A DNA stretch of 64,000 nucleotides from the NCBI GenBank assembly GCA_948684385.1, contig CAPQCU010000007.1, positions 1-64,000 on the forward strand. The letters are read 5' to 3'. The stretch's first letter is position 1. Every line of letters starts with the position of its first letter. The notes under the pieces were generated by a model. The model did no database searches and had not been told where the DNA came from. It saw only the letters and a list, made by a program, of their open reading frames with translations. The DNA is from an uncultured bacterium. Its GTDB lineage: Bacteria > Cyanobacteriota > Vampirovibrionia > Gastranaerophilales > Gastranaerophilaceae. The translations under genes were made by a program, and so were the position numbers. Positions 26,550 through 35,390 of the stretch are shown here, piece by piece.

Positions 26550-27164
26550 ATGCCAAGTATTGATTTAGATAATGAGTTTTTAGAATTGTTTTATAATATC
26601 ACTAACTCTAAACCGCCAAAAGAAGTTAACCTTCTTGAGTTAAAAAATCAGCTTATCAATATAGTTGATACTTTAAAAGAACTCAATAATAATGCAAAAA
26701 AACCGATTTTCAGCAAAGCAATAAGCCCGATTCCTTTAGAAGATGAAGATTTAAAAACCGGCACTGCAATATTAATCGTTGATGATTTAGGCGTAATAAC
26801 TTACCAGCTGAAAGTTTTATTATCTCAATTTGATTACGACATTGACTGCTCTCAGGAAATCTATGATGCTGTTAATAAATACAAAAAACGTAAATATAAA
26901 TATGTTGTAATGGATTTGTTTATTCCAACAGAAAGAGAAGGTTTTATTCTTCTTGCAGAGCTTAAAAAAATGGCAGCTGCATCAGGAGTAAATACGATAG
27001 TAGGCGTAATCACAGCATCTCCAAGAAAAGAAATCGAGCAGCAGTGCAAAATGCGCGGAGCAGATTTCTTCCTTGAAAAAAACAGCGACTGGCAAAATTC
27101 ATTATTTAATACAATGAAAAACTATATAGATGCAGACAAAGGTGAAAGCGGAGACGATTATTAG
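26550..27164 (+). CDS. Response-regulator receiver-domain protein
   Basis: 204 residues. About 70 N-terminal residues of unknown helical sequence are followed by a CheY-like receiver: acidic pair in ILIVDDLG, phosphoacceptor D in YVVMDLFIP, T in GVITASPR and K in FFLEKNSDW. There is no DNA-binding output domain, so it probably acts by protein contact or in a phosphorelay. No histidine kinase is adjacent. It is followed 3 bp later by sdaAB, so it shares their promoter. Confidence 0.85.
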   Translation: MPSIDLDNEFLELFYNITNSKPPKEVNLLELKNQLINIVDTLKELNNNAKKPIFSKAISPIPLEDEDLKTGTAILIVDDLGVITYQLKVLLSQFDYDIDCSQEIYDAVNKYKKRKYKYVVMDLFIPTEREGFILLAELKKMAAASGVNTIVGVITASPRKEIEQQCKMRGADFFLEKNSDWQNSLFNTMKNYIDADKGESGDDY

Positions 27165-27167
27165 ACT

Positions 27168-27821
27168 ATGGAACAAAAATCTCTTTTCTCGGTTATTTCT
27201 CCGATTATGGTCGGCCCATCCAGTTCTCATACAGCAGGAGCTGTGAGACTTGGATTAATGGCAAGAAATATTTACAAAAATGAATTCTCAAAAGTTCATT
27301 TTGTTTTATACAATTCTTTTGCTACAACAGGTTTCGGACACGGTACGGATAAAGGCTTGCTTGCAGGTGTTCTGGGTTACTCAGTTGATGAAAAAATTAT
27401 AAAAGACATTTTCAATAAAGTTAAACATGTTGAATATTCTTACGACTATGCTCAAGATATTTCCAGACACCCGAACTCTGTTGATATAACTTTTGACGAC
27501 AAAATGACCATCTGCGGCGACTCTGTTGGAGCAGGAGAAATCAGAATAAACTGCATTGACGGATTTTCAGCAGACATCGACGGAACTTATGATACTCTGC
27601 TTTTGATGTACAAAGATCGTCCCGGCATGATATCGAAAGTCAGCGACATTATACAGAAACAAAATGTAAACATCGCTTCACTTCATTGCGACAGAAGCTC
27701 TAAAGGCGGAACAGCTTCAATGTATGTTGCTCTTGATATTCCTGTCGGAGAAGATGTAGTCGAAAAAGTCCGGAATATTAAAGACGTATTTTTTGTAACA
27801 AATGTAAGAAAGTTAAAATAA
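27168..27821 (+). CDS. sdaAB: L-serine dehydratase, beta subunit with ACT domain
   Basis: 217 residues. The signature VGPSSSHTAGAVRLG (16-30) and DGTYDTLLLMYKDRPGMISKVSDIIQ, an ACT domain from about residue 148, identify the beta chain of the iron-sulfur serine dehydratase of Firmicutes type. With SdaAA it deaminates serine to pyruvate and ammonia. Its stop overlaps the sdaAA ATG by one base (TAATG). Confidence 0.95.
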   Translation: MEQKSLFSVISPIMVGPSSSHTAGAVRLGLMARNIYKNEFSKVHFVLYNSFATTGFGHGTDKGLLAGVLGYSVDEKIIKDIFNKVKHVEYSYDYAQDISRHPNSVDITFDDKMTICGDSVGAGEIRINCIDGFSADIDGTYDTLLLMYKDRPGMISKVSDIIQKQNVNIASLHCDRSSKGGTASMYVALDIPVGEDVVEKVRNIKDVFFVTNVRKLK

Positions 27822-28699
27822 TGCCAATATTATCATTTTTAGAACTTGAAAAAAGGTGTAAAGAAGAAAACAAATCAATTTATGAAATTGCACAGGAAGA
27901 GGAAACCTGCCTCCTTGATGAAACCGTTGATGTAATAAGACTCAAAACTCTTGAAAACCTTCTTGCTATGAAAGAAGCAGTAAAAAACGGTTTGAAATCG
28001 CAGGAAAAAGCAATAAGCGAATGGTGCGGAGATGATTGCATAAAACTTGTTGAAAGATACAAAAAAAGGCCGGCTCTTTTTGGCAGAACTTTTGAAAAAA
28101 TTACCGAATACGCTCTCGCTACTGCAGAAGAAAATTTAAGAATGGGAAGAATTGTCGCTTGCCCGACTGCAGGTTCCTGCGGGATTGTACCTTCTGTAAT
28201 CATTGCATCCGCTGAAGAAGAGAAAATTTCTGAAAGCTCACAAATAAACGGACTTTTAACTGCCGGCATGATAGGTTTGATTGTTTCAAACAAAGTCCAG
28301 CTTGCAGGAGCAGTTGCAGGATGTCAGGCAGAATGCGGAGTTGCCTCTGCAATGGCAGCAGCAGCATTAACCGAAATGCGCGGAGGAAGTGTAAAAGAAG
28401 TTCTTCACTCAGCAGCTCTGGCTTTAAAAAACATTTTAGGCCTAACCTGCGACCCTGTATGCGGTCTGGTAGAAGTTCCGTGCATTAAGCGTAACGCTTT
28501 TCTTGCCGTTCACGCAGTAACAGCGTCAGAGCTGGCTCTAAGCGGTGTGGAAAGTAAAATACCTTTAGATGAAATTGTTGATACGCTTAAAATCACAGGT
28601 CAACTTATGTCACCTTTGTTAAAAGAAACAGCTCAAGGCGGGCTTGCTAAAACTCCTACAGCATTAAGGCTGGAAAAGAAACTGTTTAATAAAGATTAA
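27821..28699 (+). CDS. sdaAA: L-serine dehydratase, alpha subunit, iron-sulfur
   Basis: 292 residues. Cluster-ligand cysteines are in the typical places: CPTAGSCGIVPSVI (near 128-141), the GCQAECGVASAMAAAAL block (near 172), and LTCDPVCGLVEVPCIKRNA (near 213-231). It binds a 4Fe-4S cluster and is oxygen-sensitive, which fits an anaerobic gut organism. Coupled to sdaAB and closed by a strong terminator. Confidence 0.95.
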   Translation: MPILSFLELEKRCKEENKSIYEIAQEEETCLLDETVDVIRLKTLENLLAMKEAVKNGLKSQEKAISEWCGDDCIKLVERYKKRPALFGRTFEKITEYALATAEENLRMGRIVACPTAGSCGIVPSVIIASAEEEKISESSQINGLLTAGMIGLIVSNKVQLAGAVAGCQAECGVASAMAAAALTEMRGGSVKEVLHSAALALKNILGLTCDPVCGLVEVPCIKRNAFLAVHAVTASELALSGVESKIPLDEIVDTLKITGQLMSPLLKETAQGGLAKTPTALRLEKKLFNKD

Positions 28700-28740
28700 A
28701 CAAAATGGGCGGCATCTTCGATGCCGCCCATTTTGTTTTT
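28698..28740. terminator. Bidirectional terminator between sdaAA and pheS
   Basis: Perfect 19-bp arms (28698-28716, 28720-28738) around a TTC loop, with GGGCGGCATC core and A/T flanks, the same design as the rpsT/rarA terminator. Confidence 0.9.
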
Positions 28741-29773
28741 AAAACTGTTCCAGAAAACGTTTATCGTTATTAAAGAATAGCCTGATATCATCAACTGCAT
28801 ACTTAAGCATAGCAAGTCTTTCAACCCCCATACCAAAAGCAAAACCTGAGTAAACATCAGGGTCAATTCCAACGCCTTTAAGTACATTTACATCAACCAT
28901 GCCTGCGCCTAAAATTTCCAGCCAGCCGGTACCGCTGCATATTCTGCATCCTTTACCCTGACACATAATACATTGAACATCTACTTCTGCAGAAGGTTCT
29001 GTAAACGGGAAGAAACTGCTTCTAAAACGTGTAGGGCGTGATGCGCCGAAATAAAGCCTTATAAACTCGTTCAAAACACCTTTTAAGTCACCGAAGGTGA
29101 TATCTTTATCTACATACAAGCCTTCAATCTGGTGGAAGAAATTGTTCTTACGTGCGTTTACATTCTCGTTTCTGTAAACTCTACCCGGAGAAATTACCTT
29201 GATAGGCGGTTTCTGGTTTTCCATAACATGAATTTGAGCTCCGGAAGTCTGGCTTCTTAAAACAACATTCGGCATGTCTTTAACATAAAAAGTATCCTGT
29301 ACATCTCTTGCCGGATGGTCTTTTGGAACATTCAGCATGTCAAAATTGTAATACTCTGTTTCAACTTCAGGAGAAAGCTCGGGAGCAACAACTGAGAAAC
29401 CTAAGTTTTGGAAAATACTGACAATCTCGTTTGTAGTTGAAGTCAGCGGATGAACTTTTCCCTGAGGGATGTATTTACCGTTCAAAGTAATATCAATCCT
29501 GTCTTTTTGAAGTTTTTCATTAAGTTCTTTTTGATAAAAAGCGTCATGCTTTTCTTTAAGAAGAGTTTCTAAATCCTGTGTAATCTGATTTGCAAGCGCG
29601 CCTACAACGCGTTTATCTTCATCAGATAAATCTTTTAACCCTTTTTTAATTGAGTTAAATTCACCTTTGCGGCTCAAATATTTAAGTCTGATTTCATCAA
29701 TATCACCGATAGTTAACGCTTTTTCAATATCGTTTTTAGCTGAGTTATAAATATTTTCCAATTGTGTTTTCAT
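28739..29773 (-). CDS. pheS: Phenylalanyl-tRNA synthetase alpha chain
   Basis: 344 residues, class II synthetase. An N-terminal coiled coil (1-90) is followed by the catalytic core with LLRSQTSGAQIHVM, GRVYRNENVNARKNNFFHQIEG (motif 2) and FAFGMGVERLAMLKY (motif 3). It makes the alpha2beta2 enzyme with PheT, which is not adjacent, so pheS and pheT are unlinked here. The ATG at 29773 follows GGGAGA. Confidence 0.97.
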   Translation of the reverse strand: MKTQLENIYNSAKNDIEKALTIGDIDEIRLKYLSRKGEFNSIKKGLKDLSDEDKRVVGALANQITQDLETLLKEKHDAFYQKELNEKLQKDRIDITLNGKYIPQGKVHPLTSTTNEIVSIFQNLGFSVVAPELSPEVETEYYNFDMLNVPKDHPARDVQDTFYVKDMPNVVLRSQTSGAQIHVMENQKPPIKVISPGRVYRNENVNARKNNFFHQIEGLYVDKDITFGDLKGVLNEFIRLYFGASRPTRFRSSFFPFTEPSAEVDVQCIMCQGKGCRICSGTGWLEILGAGMVDVNVLKGVGIDPDVYSGFAFGMGVERLAMLKYAVDDIRLFFNNDKRFLEQF

Positions 29774-29857
29774 AATTTTCTCCCTTAAATAAATCATATA
29801 TCAATACGAGTTTAATTGTAAAGAGGATATTTCATACAAATATATGATAGCAATTTC

Positions 29858-29872
29858 GTAACAAAACGTTAC
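29858..29872 (+). promoter_or_regulatory. GTAAC-N5-GTTAC palindrome before the sigma gene
   Basis: GTAACAAAACGTTAC, immediately before TATATA (29875-29880), which is the probable -10. The position suits a repressor or activator overlapping the promoter. The same half-sites occur at 12065 and in the 16064/16244 repeats. Confidence 0.45.
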
Positions 29873-29903
29873 AATATATAAAGACATGTTTTAGGGCAGA
29901 GGG

Positions 29904-30719
29904 ATGGAACAGGATACATCTTACAATAAAATCAAAAGAGCAACAAACGAAGAGCTTACCCAAATGTGGGCTCGCTATTTTGATGACCATGAAAACAAAG
30001 AATTAAGAGATGCTCTCATCCTTCAATACATTTATCTTACAAGATATGTTGTAGGACGTGTTAAAGTAGCGCTCCCGCCTACTTTTTCGTATGAAGATAT
30101 TTCAAGCTACGGAGTCGAAGGGCTTATAGATGCGGTAGAAAAATTTACTCCAAAAATGGGTGCAAGATTTGAAACTTACGCTCTTGTAAGAATTAGAGGA
30201 AATATTATTGATAAAATCCGCTCACAGGATTTTCTGCCTAGAAGTGTCAGAAGAAAAATAAAAGACGTTAAAGAAGCGCAGGAAGAATTAAAAAAACAAT
30301 TCGGACGCGCTGCTACTAATACAGAAATCGCAAACTTTTTGGGTATTGAAAAAGAAAAAGTCGAACAGCTTCTATCAGACGATACCACAATTACATCCAT
30401 CTATGACAAAAAAGGCTCAACCGAAGGTGATATTGAAATCATTGATACAATTCAGGATTCACACAACTTATCACCAATGGAAAAAATGGAAGAAAAGGAT
30501 GTTAAAAAAGAACTGGAGAACGCTTTGAAAAGACTGCCGGAAAGAGAAAGAACAATAATGGTACTTTACTACCATGAAAACATGACCCTGAAAGAAATCG
30601 GAGAAGCAATTAATGTATCCGAATCAAGAATTTCACAGCTTCATGCTCAGGCAATTATGAAGCTTAAAAACCTTTTGAGCGAAAACCGTTCGGAAAGACT
30701 CAAACGCAGTATTATATAA
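29904..30719 (+). CDS. Alternative sigma factor, FliA/WhiG/SigF type
   Basis: 271 residues of a sigma-70 group 3 factor. Region 2 includes YEDISSYGVEGLIDAVEKF and YALVRIRGNIIDKIRSQDFLPRSVRR; region 3 has GRAATNTEIANFLGIEKEKVEQLL; region 4 has RLPERERTIMVLYYHENMTLKEIGEAINVSESRISQLHAQA. It would direct RNA polymerase to a dedicated regulon. No flagellar or anti-sigma genes are nearby. An AGGG ribosome site lies 7 nt before the ATG. The 3' end overlaps hemW by 8 bp, tail to tail. Confidence 0.93.
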   Translation: MEQDTSYNKIKRATNEELTQMWARYFDDHENKELRDALILQYIYLTRYVVGRVKVALPPTFSYEDISSYGVEGLIDAVEKFTPKMGARFETYALVRIRGNIIDKIRSQDFLPRSVRRKIKDVKEAQEELKKQFGRAATNTEIANFLGIEKEKVEQLLSDDTTITSIYDKKGSTEGDIEIIDTIQDSHNLSPMEKMEEKDVKKELENALKRLPERERTIMVLYYHENMTLKEIGEAINVSESRISQLHAQAIMKLKNLLSENRSERLKRSII

Positions 30720-31788
30720 ACTCTGACAAAATAACGTTACTTATCAAAACACCTTTGAGGTTTAAAGTATAACCCGAAGGTGTTTTTTCAATGAAATCGG
30801 AGTACTTGTCTATAATATGTTTGTATTTACCGCCGAAATCTACTCCGAATTTTTGCTTAATTTTTTCAACATTTACCCCTGAACTTTTTCTAAATCCTAA
30901 AAAAATTTCTTCTTCAAGTTTTTCCTGTTCGGTAAGAGTTTGTCCGTACTCGTGAACACGAGGCTTTGCCATGTACTCTTCTAAAGTACAAAAGTTTGAA
31001 TACCGGACTCCATCAACATACCCGTGCGCAGCAGCTCCAAAACCGTAGTATTCGTTATTATCCCAGTAGTTTAAGTTATGCCTTGACTCAAACCCTTTTT
31101 TAGCAAAGTTACTGACTTCATAACGGTAAAAACCTGCATTTTCTAATGTCTCATTTACCTCCTCGTACATGTCAGCTTGTTCGTCGTCCCCCGGGAGGAG
31201 CAAAGGAGGCTTTGCAGCCCAGATACAGCCTTCCTCAATCTTCAGCCCGTACGTTGAAATATGCTGAATATCTAAACTTAAAAACTTCTCTAAATCTTTT
31301 TTAAGACCTTCTAATGTCTGGGTCGGAAGCCCGTAAATCAAATCAACACTAACATTATCAAATCCTGCTTCTTTTGCAAGACGAACCGTTTCAACAATTT
31401 GAGCAGAATTGTGTCTGCGTCCGATTAATTTTAAAATATCATCATCAAAGGTTTGTGAGCCTATACTCAAACGGTTTACACCCAATTCACGCAGTTTTTT
31501 GAAATAATACAAACCAGTGTCATCAGGATTAACTTCGATTGTAAACTCGTAGTCATCTAAAAAATTGAATGGTTTAACAATTTTTGCTAAAAGTTCAACC
31601 GGCAGCAGGGAAGGTGTTCCGCCTCCAAGGTAAAGAGTTTTTAAAGCTTCGCCGCGGTAATTTTCGGAGATATCTTTTAATAGCGCAAAAACATATCCGC
31701 TCATCGACTCAGGACGATTAAAAGATACAAAAGAACAGTATTTGCATTTTGATTTACAAAATGGAATATGGATGTATGCACTACTCAT
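30712..31788 (-). CDS. hemW: HemW-like radical SAM protein (heme chaperone)
   Basis: 358 residues. C11, C15 and C18 form the CxxxCxxC that binds the 4Fe-4S cluster; GGGTPSLL and the family segment HNLNYWDNNEYYGFGAAAHGYVDG are present, and a HemN C-terminal domain follows. HemW, once annotated as coproporphyrinogen oxidase, delivers heme to respiratory proteins. It overlaps ftsQ by 8 bp, so it is the last gene of the murB-ddl-ftsQ-hemW run. Confidence 0.93.
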   Translation of the reverse strand: MSSAYIHIPFCKSKCKYCSFVSFNRPESMSGYVFALLKDISENYRGEALKTLYLGGGTPSLLPVELLAKIVKPFNFLDDYEFTIEVNPDDTGLYYFKKLRELGVNRLSIGSQTFDDDILKLIGRRHNSAQIVETVRLAKEAGFDNVSVDLIYGLPTQTLEGLKKDLEKFLSLDIQHISTYGLKIEEGCIWAAKPPLLLPGDDEQADMYEEVNETLENAGFYRYEVSNFAKKGFESRHNLNYWDNNEYYGFGAAAHGYVDGVRYSNFCTLEEYMAKPRVHEYGQTLTEQEKLEEEIFLGFRKSSGVNVEKIKQKFGVDFGGKYKHIIDKYSDFIEKTPSGYTLNLKGVLISNVILSEFI

Positions 31789-32638
31789 CTAACTTAATAT
31801 AATTTGTATCCCATCTCAAATCAATATACTTAACTTTTTTATTAAGCATTTTAACCTGAGGAAGCAAAGACGGGATTCTTGAAATTTTTTCATAAGTTCC
31901 TGCGTTAAAACTGCCAAGCCTTATGTTAACCGTAGGAATTTTTACGTAAACATCTTTAGGATTTCTGTAATCAATGTATTCAACTTCTTCTCCTGACTCC
32001 ATCTCAACAATCGAAGCGAGTTTCTTGAAATTATTAACTTTAGTCCTGTCCCAGCTCCTGTAATCATCACCGCTGCCGTAAGTAATCACTTTAACAGTCT
32101 TAAAATCAGGACTCAAAGGCATGTAATCACGCCCGATAAGTTTTCCGTCTGCTGAGAAAAACGCAATCGGCTCAACATTGATATCCGGAGAAATCGTAAT
32201 CAGAGGAGTTCTTTCAATTATAATAATCTGCAGCCTTGCAGGAAACCAGAAACGTCTTATGTACACATCTCTTACCGGTTCAAGCTGCATAATACTTTTT
32301 TTGAGATTATCAGTTTTAACGAGAAAAATAGGTTTTGTACAAACCTGATTTCTTCTAAGCGCGGAAAGAATTTTCTGGGAAGGCACAATTCTGTTATTCA
32401 CAATCTCTAAAGCCTTACCGTTTAAACTGTCAAACGCATTTGTATGCAGCCTCCACTGAGGCATCTTAAGAACAAGAATACCCAGAGCTATCAAAAACAT
32501 AGTTATAAACAAGCGCAAAAGCGAGCGAAGCTGGTTTAATCTTCTCTGAGATTTACGAACCTGCCTTTGCATTTTTGCTTGTTGTAAACGCCTGTTTTCA
32601 CGATATCTCGGACGTCTTAATTCTTCTTCGTTTGACAT
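31781..32638 (-). CDS. ftsQ: Cell division protein FtsQ/DivIB
   Basis: 285 residues. A basic cytoplasmic tail (1-40), one transmembrane helix (about 42-60, LFITMFLIALGILVLKM), a POTRA domain (about 65-140 with PVRDVYIRRFWFPARLQIIIIERTP) and the beta domain ending in VKYIDLRWDTNYIKL. It recruits the FtsBL complex and the septal synthase. It follows ddl in the usual murB-ddl-ftsQ order and overlaps its stop by one base. Confidence 0.93.
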   Translation of the reverse strand: MSNEEELRRPRYRENRRLQQAKMQRQVRKSQRRLNQLRSLLRLFITMFLIALGILVLKMPQWRLHTNAFDSLNGKALEIVNNRIVPSQKILSALRRNQVCTKPIFLVKTDNLKKSIMQLEPVRDVYIRRFWFPARLQIIIIERTPLITISPDINVEPIAFFSADGKLIGRDYMPLSPDFKTVKVITYGSGDDYRSWDRTKVNNFKKLASIVEMESGEEVEYIDYRNPKDVYVKIPTVNIRLGSFNAGTYEKISRIPSLLPQVKMLNKKVKYIDLRWDTNYIKLDE

Positions 32639-33570
32639 TATTTATTTAATCCTGCACTATTAAGTATCATTAAAACAAGATTGTCATAATCAATTCCGCA
32701 AGCTTTTGCCTGAGCCGGCAAATCGCTTGTATCTGTCATACCCGGATTTGTATTAACTTCAAGTATATAAGGAATATCATTTACAATCAAGAAGTCTACT
32801 CTTGAAACTCCTGAACATCCGCAAACTTTAAACGCTTCTACTGCATATTTTTTAACTCTCGCAGTCATTTCAGGAGTTAATTCTGCAGGAAGGATAAACT
32901 CTGTCATACCTTTTGTATATTTTGCTTCGTAATCATACCATTCGTTTTTCGGACGAAGCTCAAGTATTTCTGTACTGAAAGGTTCGCCACCCTTTTCTAG
33001 AACTCCGACTGTTGCACAAATACCAACAAGATACTCTTCAATCAAAATATCAGCATTGTATTTTCTGGCATTTTCAACAGCATCAATGAGCTCACCGTCA
33101 CAATCAACCTTTGCCATACCAAAGCTTGAGCCTTCAGATACCGGCTTGACCATCAGAGGATAATTAAGTCCTTTAACTTTTTCAACAGGGTCTTCATCAG
33201 GAAGTAAATAAACCGATTTAATCAAAGGGAGACCTGCAGTAGACATAACTTTTTTTGTGTATTCTTTGTTCATACAGATTGCACTGGACATAACGCCGCA
33301 TCCTGTGTAAGGAATTTTTAAAATTTCTAATATCCCCTGAATACATCCGTCTTCTCCGTATTTACCGTGAAGAGTATTATAAGCAAACTCAAAACCTTTT
33401 AAATCATTCATCACGTTTGGTGAAACATCAACAATCTCAGCATTTTTGTAACCAAGCCTGTGCAGGGCTGCAAGACAATTTTTGCCGGAACGTAAAGAAA
33501 CTTCCCGTTCAGATGACATTCCTCCGCATAAAACTGCTATTTTTGACTCTTTTTGTATAGTATATTGCAT
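32638..33570 (-). CDS. ddl: D-alanine-D-alanine ligase
   Basis: 310 residues of the ATP-grasp fold: AVLCGGMSSEREVSLRSG, LHGKYGEDGCIQG, VKPVSEGSSFGM, and ILEVNTNPGMTDTSD. It makes the D-Ala-D-Ala end of the peptidoglycan stem. The EREVSLRSG block and metal-binding EVNTNPG are intact. Its start lies 34 bp inside murB, a long overlap that implies coupled translation. Confidence 0.96.
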   Translation of the reverse strand: MQYTIQKESKIAVLCGGMSSEREVSLRSGKNCLAALHRLGYKNAEIVDVSPNVMNDLKGFEFAYNTLHGKYGEDGCIQGILEILKIPYTGCGVMSSAICMNKEYTKKVMSTAGLPLIKSVYLLPDEDPVEKVKGLNYPLMVKPVSEGSSFGMAKVDCDGELIDAVENARKYNADILIEEYLVGICATVGVLEKGGEPFSTEILELRPKNEWYDYEAKYTKGMTEFILPAELTPEMTARVKKYAVEAFKVCGCSGVSRVDFLIVNDIPYILEVNTNPGMTDTSDLPAQAKACGIDYDNLVLMILNSAGLNK

Positions 33571-34445
33571 AATTCTTCCTCTTTTTCACTCATATCGCCC
33601 AGAAAAATTTGTTCCGGTATTAATTCTATATTAAACTTATCTTTAACAGCATTTTTCATTTTTACCATTAATTCAAGAACATCTTCTGATGTCGCTCCGC
33701 CTTTGTTTACAATAAAGTTAGCGTGCTTGTCCCATACTCTCACCTTCGCAAAGTCGAACTCTTTTGCCCCAGCTTGCTCAAGAAGCCGACCTGCCGATTC
33801 ATTCTCAGGGTTTTTAAAAACGCTTCCGGCATTAGGATAAGCTAACGATGGCTGAATTGATTTTCTAAAATTCAAATTTTGAGTCATTAAATCATTGATT
33901 TCTTCCTGCCTGGCTTGTTTTAACTCAAATTCAGCCGCTAAAACAATGTAGCGTCCTTTTTGCAAAACAGATTTTCTGTATCCGAACTCTAAATCTGATT
34001 TTTGCTTAATTACAATTTCTTTTGTTTCTTTATCAAAAAGAGTGCAGGAAACCAGTGTGTCTGAAACCGCCTGTCCGTGCGCACCGGCATTCATATAAAC
34101 TGCCCCGCCGATTGTACCGGGAAGCCCGATTAAAAATTCCATGCCGGTTAATGATTGTTCAGCTGCTTTTTGCGCCAATAAAGGAGCTTTGACTCCGCAG
34201 GCAGCAAAAACATTATTACCGCGGATTTCAAAATTCTTCATCTTTGTTGTAAAAATCAGGTTTCCGCTGTACCCGTTTGAAGAGAAAAGAACATTAGAAC
34301 AACCACCTAAAATTATATACTCATCAAGTTCACACAAAAGCTCTGAAAGCTCTTCCTGCGTTTCCGGAAAATAAACTTTCTTAACCTTCCCGCCAATTTT
34401 GTAAGTAGTTAAATTTTTTATCTCAAAATCTTCTTTTATCTGCAC
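33537..34445 (-). CDS. murB: UDP-N-acetylenolpyruvoylglucosamine reductase
   Basis: 302 residues, FAD-dependent. TYKIGGKV, ILGGCSNVLFSS, LIGLPGTIGGAVYMNAGAHG and SLAYPNAGSVFKNP are typical; the serine of GSVFKNP is the proton donor and the glutamate of IELIPEQIFLGD lies near the C-terminus. It starts with GTG at 34445, behind AGAGGCAG. murC lies upstream on the same strand but is separated by a broken plus-strand gene. Confidence 0.96.
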   Translation of the reverse strand: MQIKEDFEIKNLTTYKIGGKVKKVYFPETQEELSELLCELDEYIILGGCSNVLFSSNGYSGNLIFTTKMKNFEIRGNNVFAACGVKAPLLAQKAAEQSLTGMEFLIGLPGTIGGAVYMNAGAHGQAVSDTLVSCTLFDKETKEIVIKQKSDLEFGYRKSVLQKGRYIVLAAEFELKQARQEEINDLMTQNLNFRKSIQPSLAYPNAGSVFKNPENESAGRLLEQAGAKEFDFAKVRVWDKHANFIVNKGGATSEDVLELMVKMKNAVKDKFNIELIPEQIFLGDMSEKEEELCNILYKKSQK

Positions 34446-34558
34446 CTTGCTATCTGCCTCTTTAATTCATATAATACAACAAATACAATGCAATATGGTA
34501 TATTAAGTTTTATTAAATAAATAACAAAATTTTATATTTACAGTTTTTAGATAATTAT

Positions 34559-35386
34559 ATGAAAATCACACCTAAAATAAATATCTTAAATACAACACAA
34601 AAGTTGAACTACAAAAATAAAGCAGCCGAAGCTGCAAAAGACTTTTTTGATTGCAAGAGCAAAATTGAACATAAAATAACGGAACAATCTTTTTTAAATT
34701 TTTCGCTGCCAAAATCCCTGCGTACGAGAATATAAACAATATTTTACGGCAATACAAAAAAAATCAAACAGCAAGAGTTTTTTAAAGGTGAACATAGATT
34801 AAAATTAGAAAAATTTAGTGAAGACGGAACTCTTATTTATAGAGAAACTTTTTCTCCAAAAGACGGGAAAAGAGAAGTTGTAGATTCTAAAAATAACTTT
34901 CACAAAATATGGATTAATGATAAATTATTCTACTACATAGGCCCCGATAAAAATGGCAATATACGCAAACAAGTATATGATCCAAAAACAGGAATAAGAA
35001 CTATCAAAAAATATGATTACAAAGCCGGAATTATATACGTTACAGAAGAAAAAGACGGTAAATCAACCCGTAAGCTATATGATTTGAACGGAAATATGCT
35101 AAATCAGAATAAAAAGACCGCAAACATGCATTATAGCGAAGAAATTTTAAACAATGTAGAATATTTCACTAATCGAATTACAAATATGAGATTTAACATA
35201 AATCAGCTTACTGATATTGAAACAATCATTCTTGCAGATTTATTCAAAATCACTCCGGAACAGGTAAGAAATCTTGATAAATCAACATATAGAAAACTCT
35301 CTATAAAACTTCATCCGGATAGAAATCCGGATGATGATACTGCTGTAAAATTATTTGAAATATTGAACAGACTTTATCATAAATAA
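34559..35386 (+). pseudogene. Broken J-domain protein gene with an in-frame TAA
   Basis: One reading frame of 276 codons is interrupted only by a TAA at 34733-34735 (codon 59). The first part has the N-terminal tag N17-Y18-K19-N20. The middle (from about FKGEHRLKLEKFSEDGTLIYRE) has repeats of YDPKTGIRTIKKYDY type, as in MORN/YwqK-like proteins. The C-terminal 40 residues contain HPD in YRKLSIKLHPDRNPDDD, the J-domain motif that stimulates DnaK. No good start codon follows the stop until 35084. It sits in opposite orientation between murC and murB, an unusual break in the wall-gene cluster. Confidence 0.65.
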
Positions 35387-35390
35387 GTTT

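Noticed and set aside
29858..29872. NtcA-type site (GTA-N8-TAC) before the sigma gene
   Set aside because: The spacing is GTA-N9-TAC here and N10 at 12065, so it does not fit the strict consensus; kept only as an unnamed palindrome.
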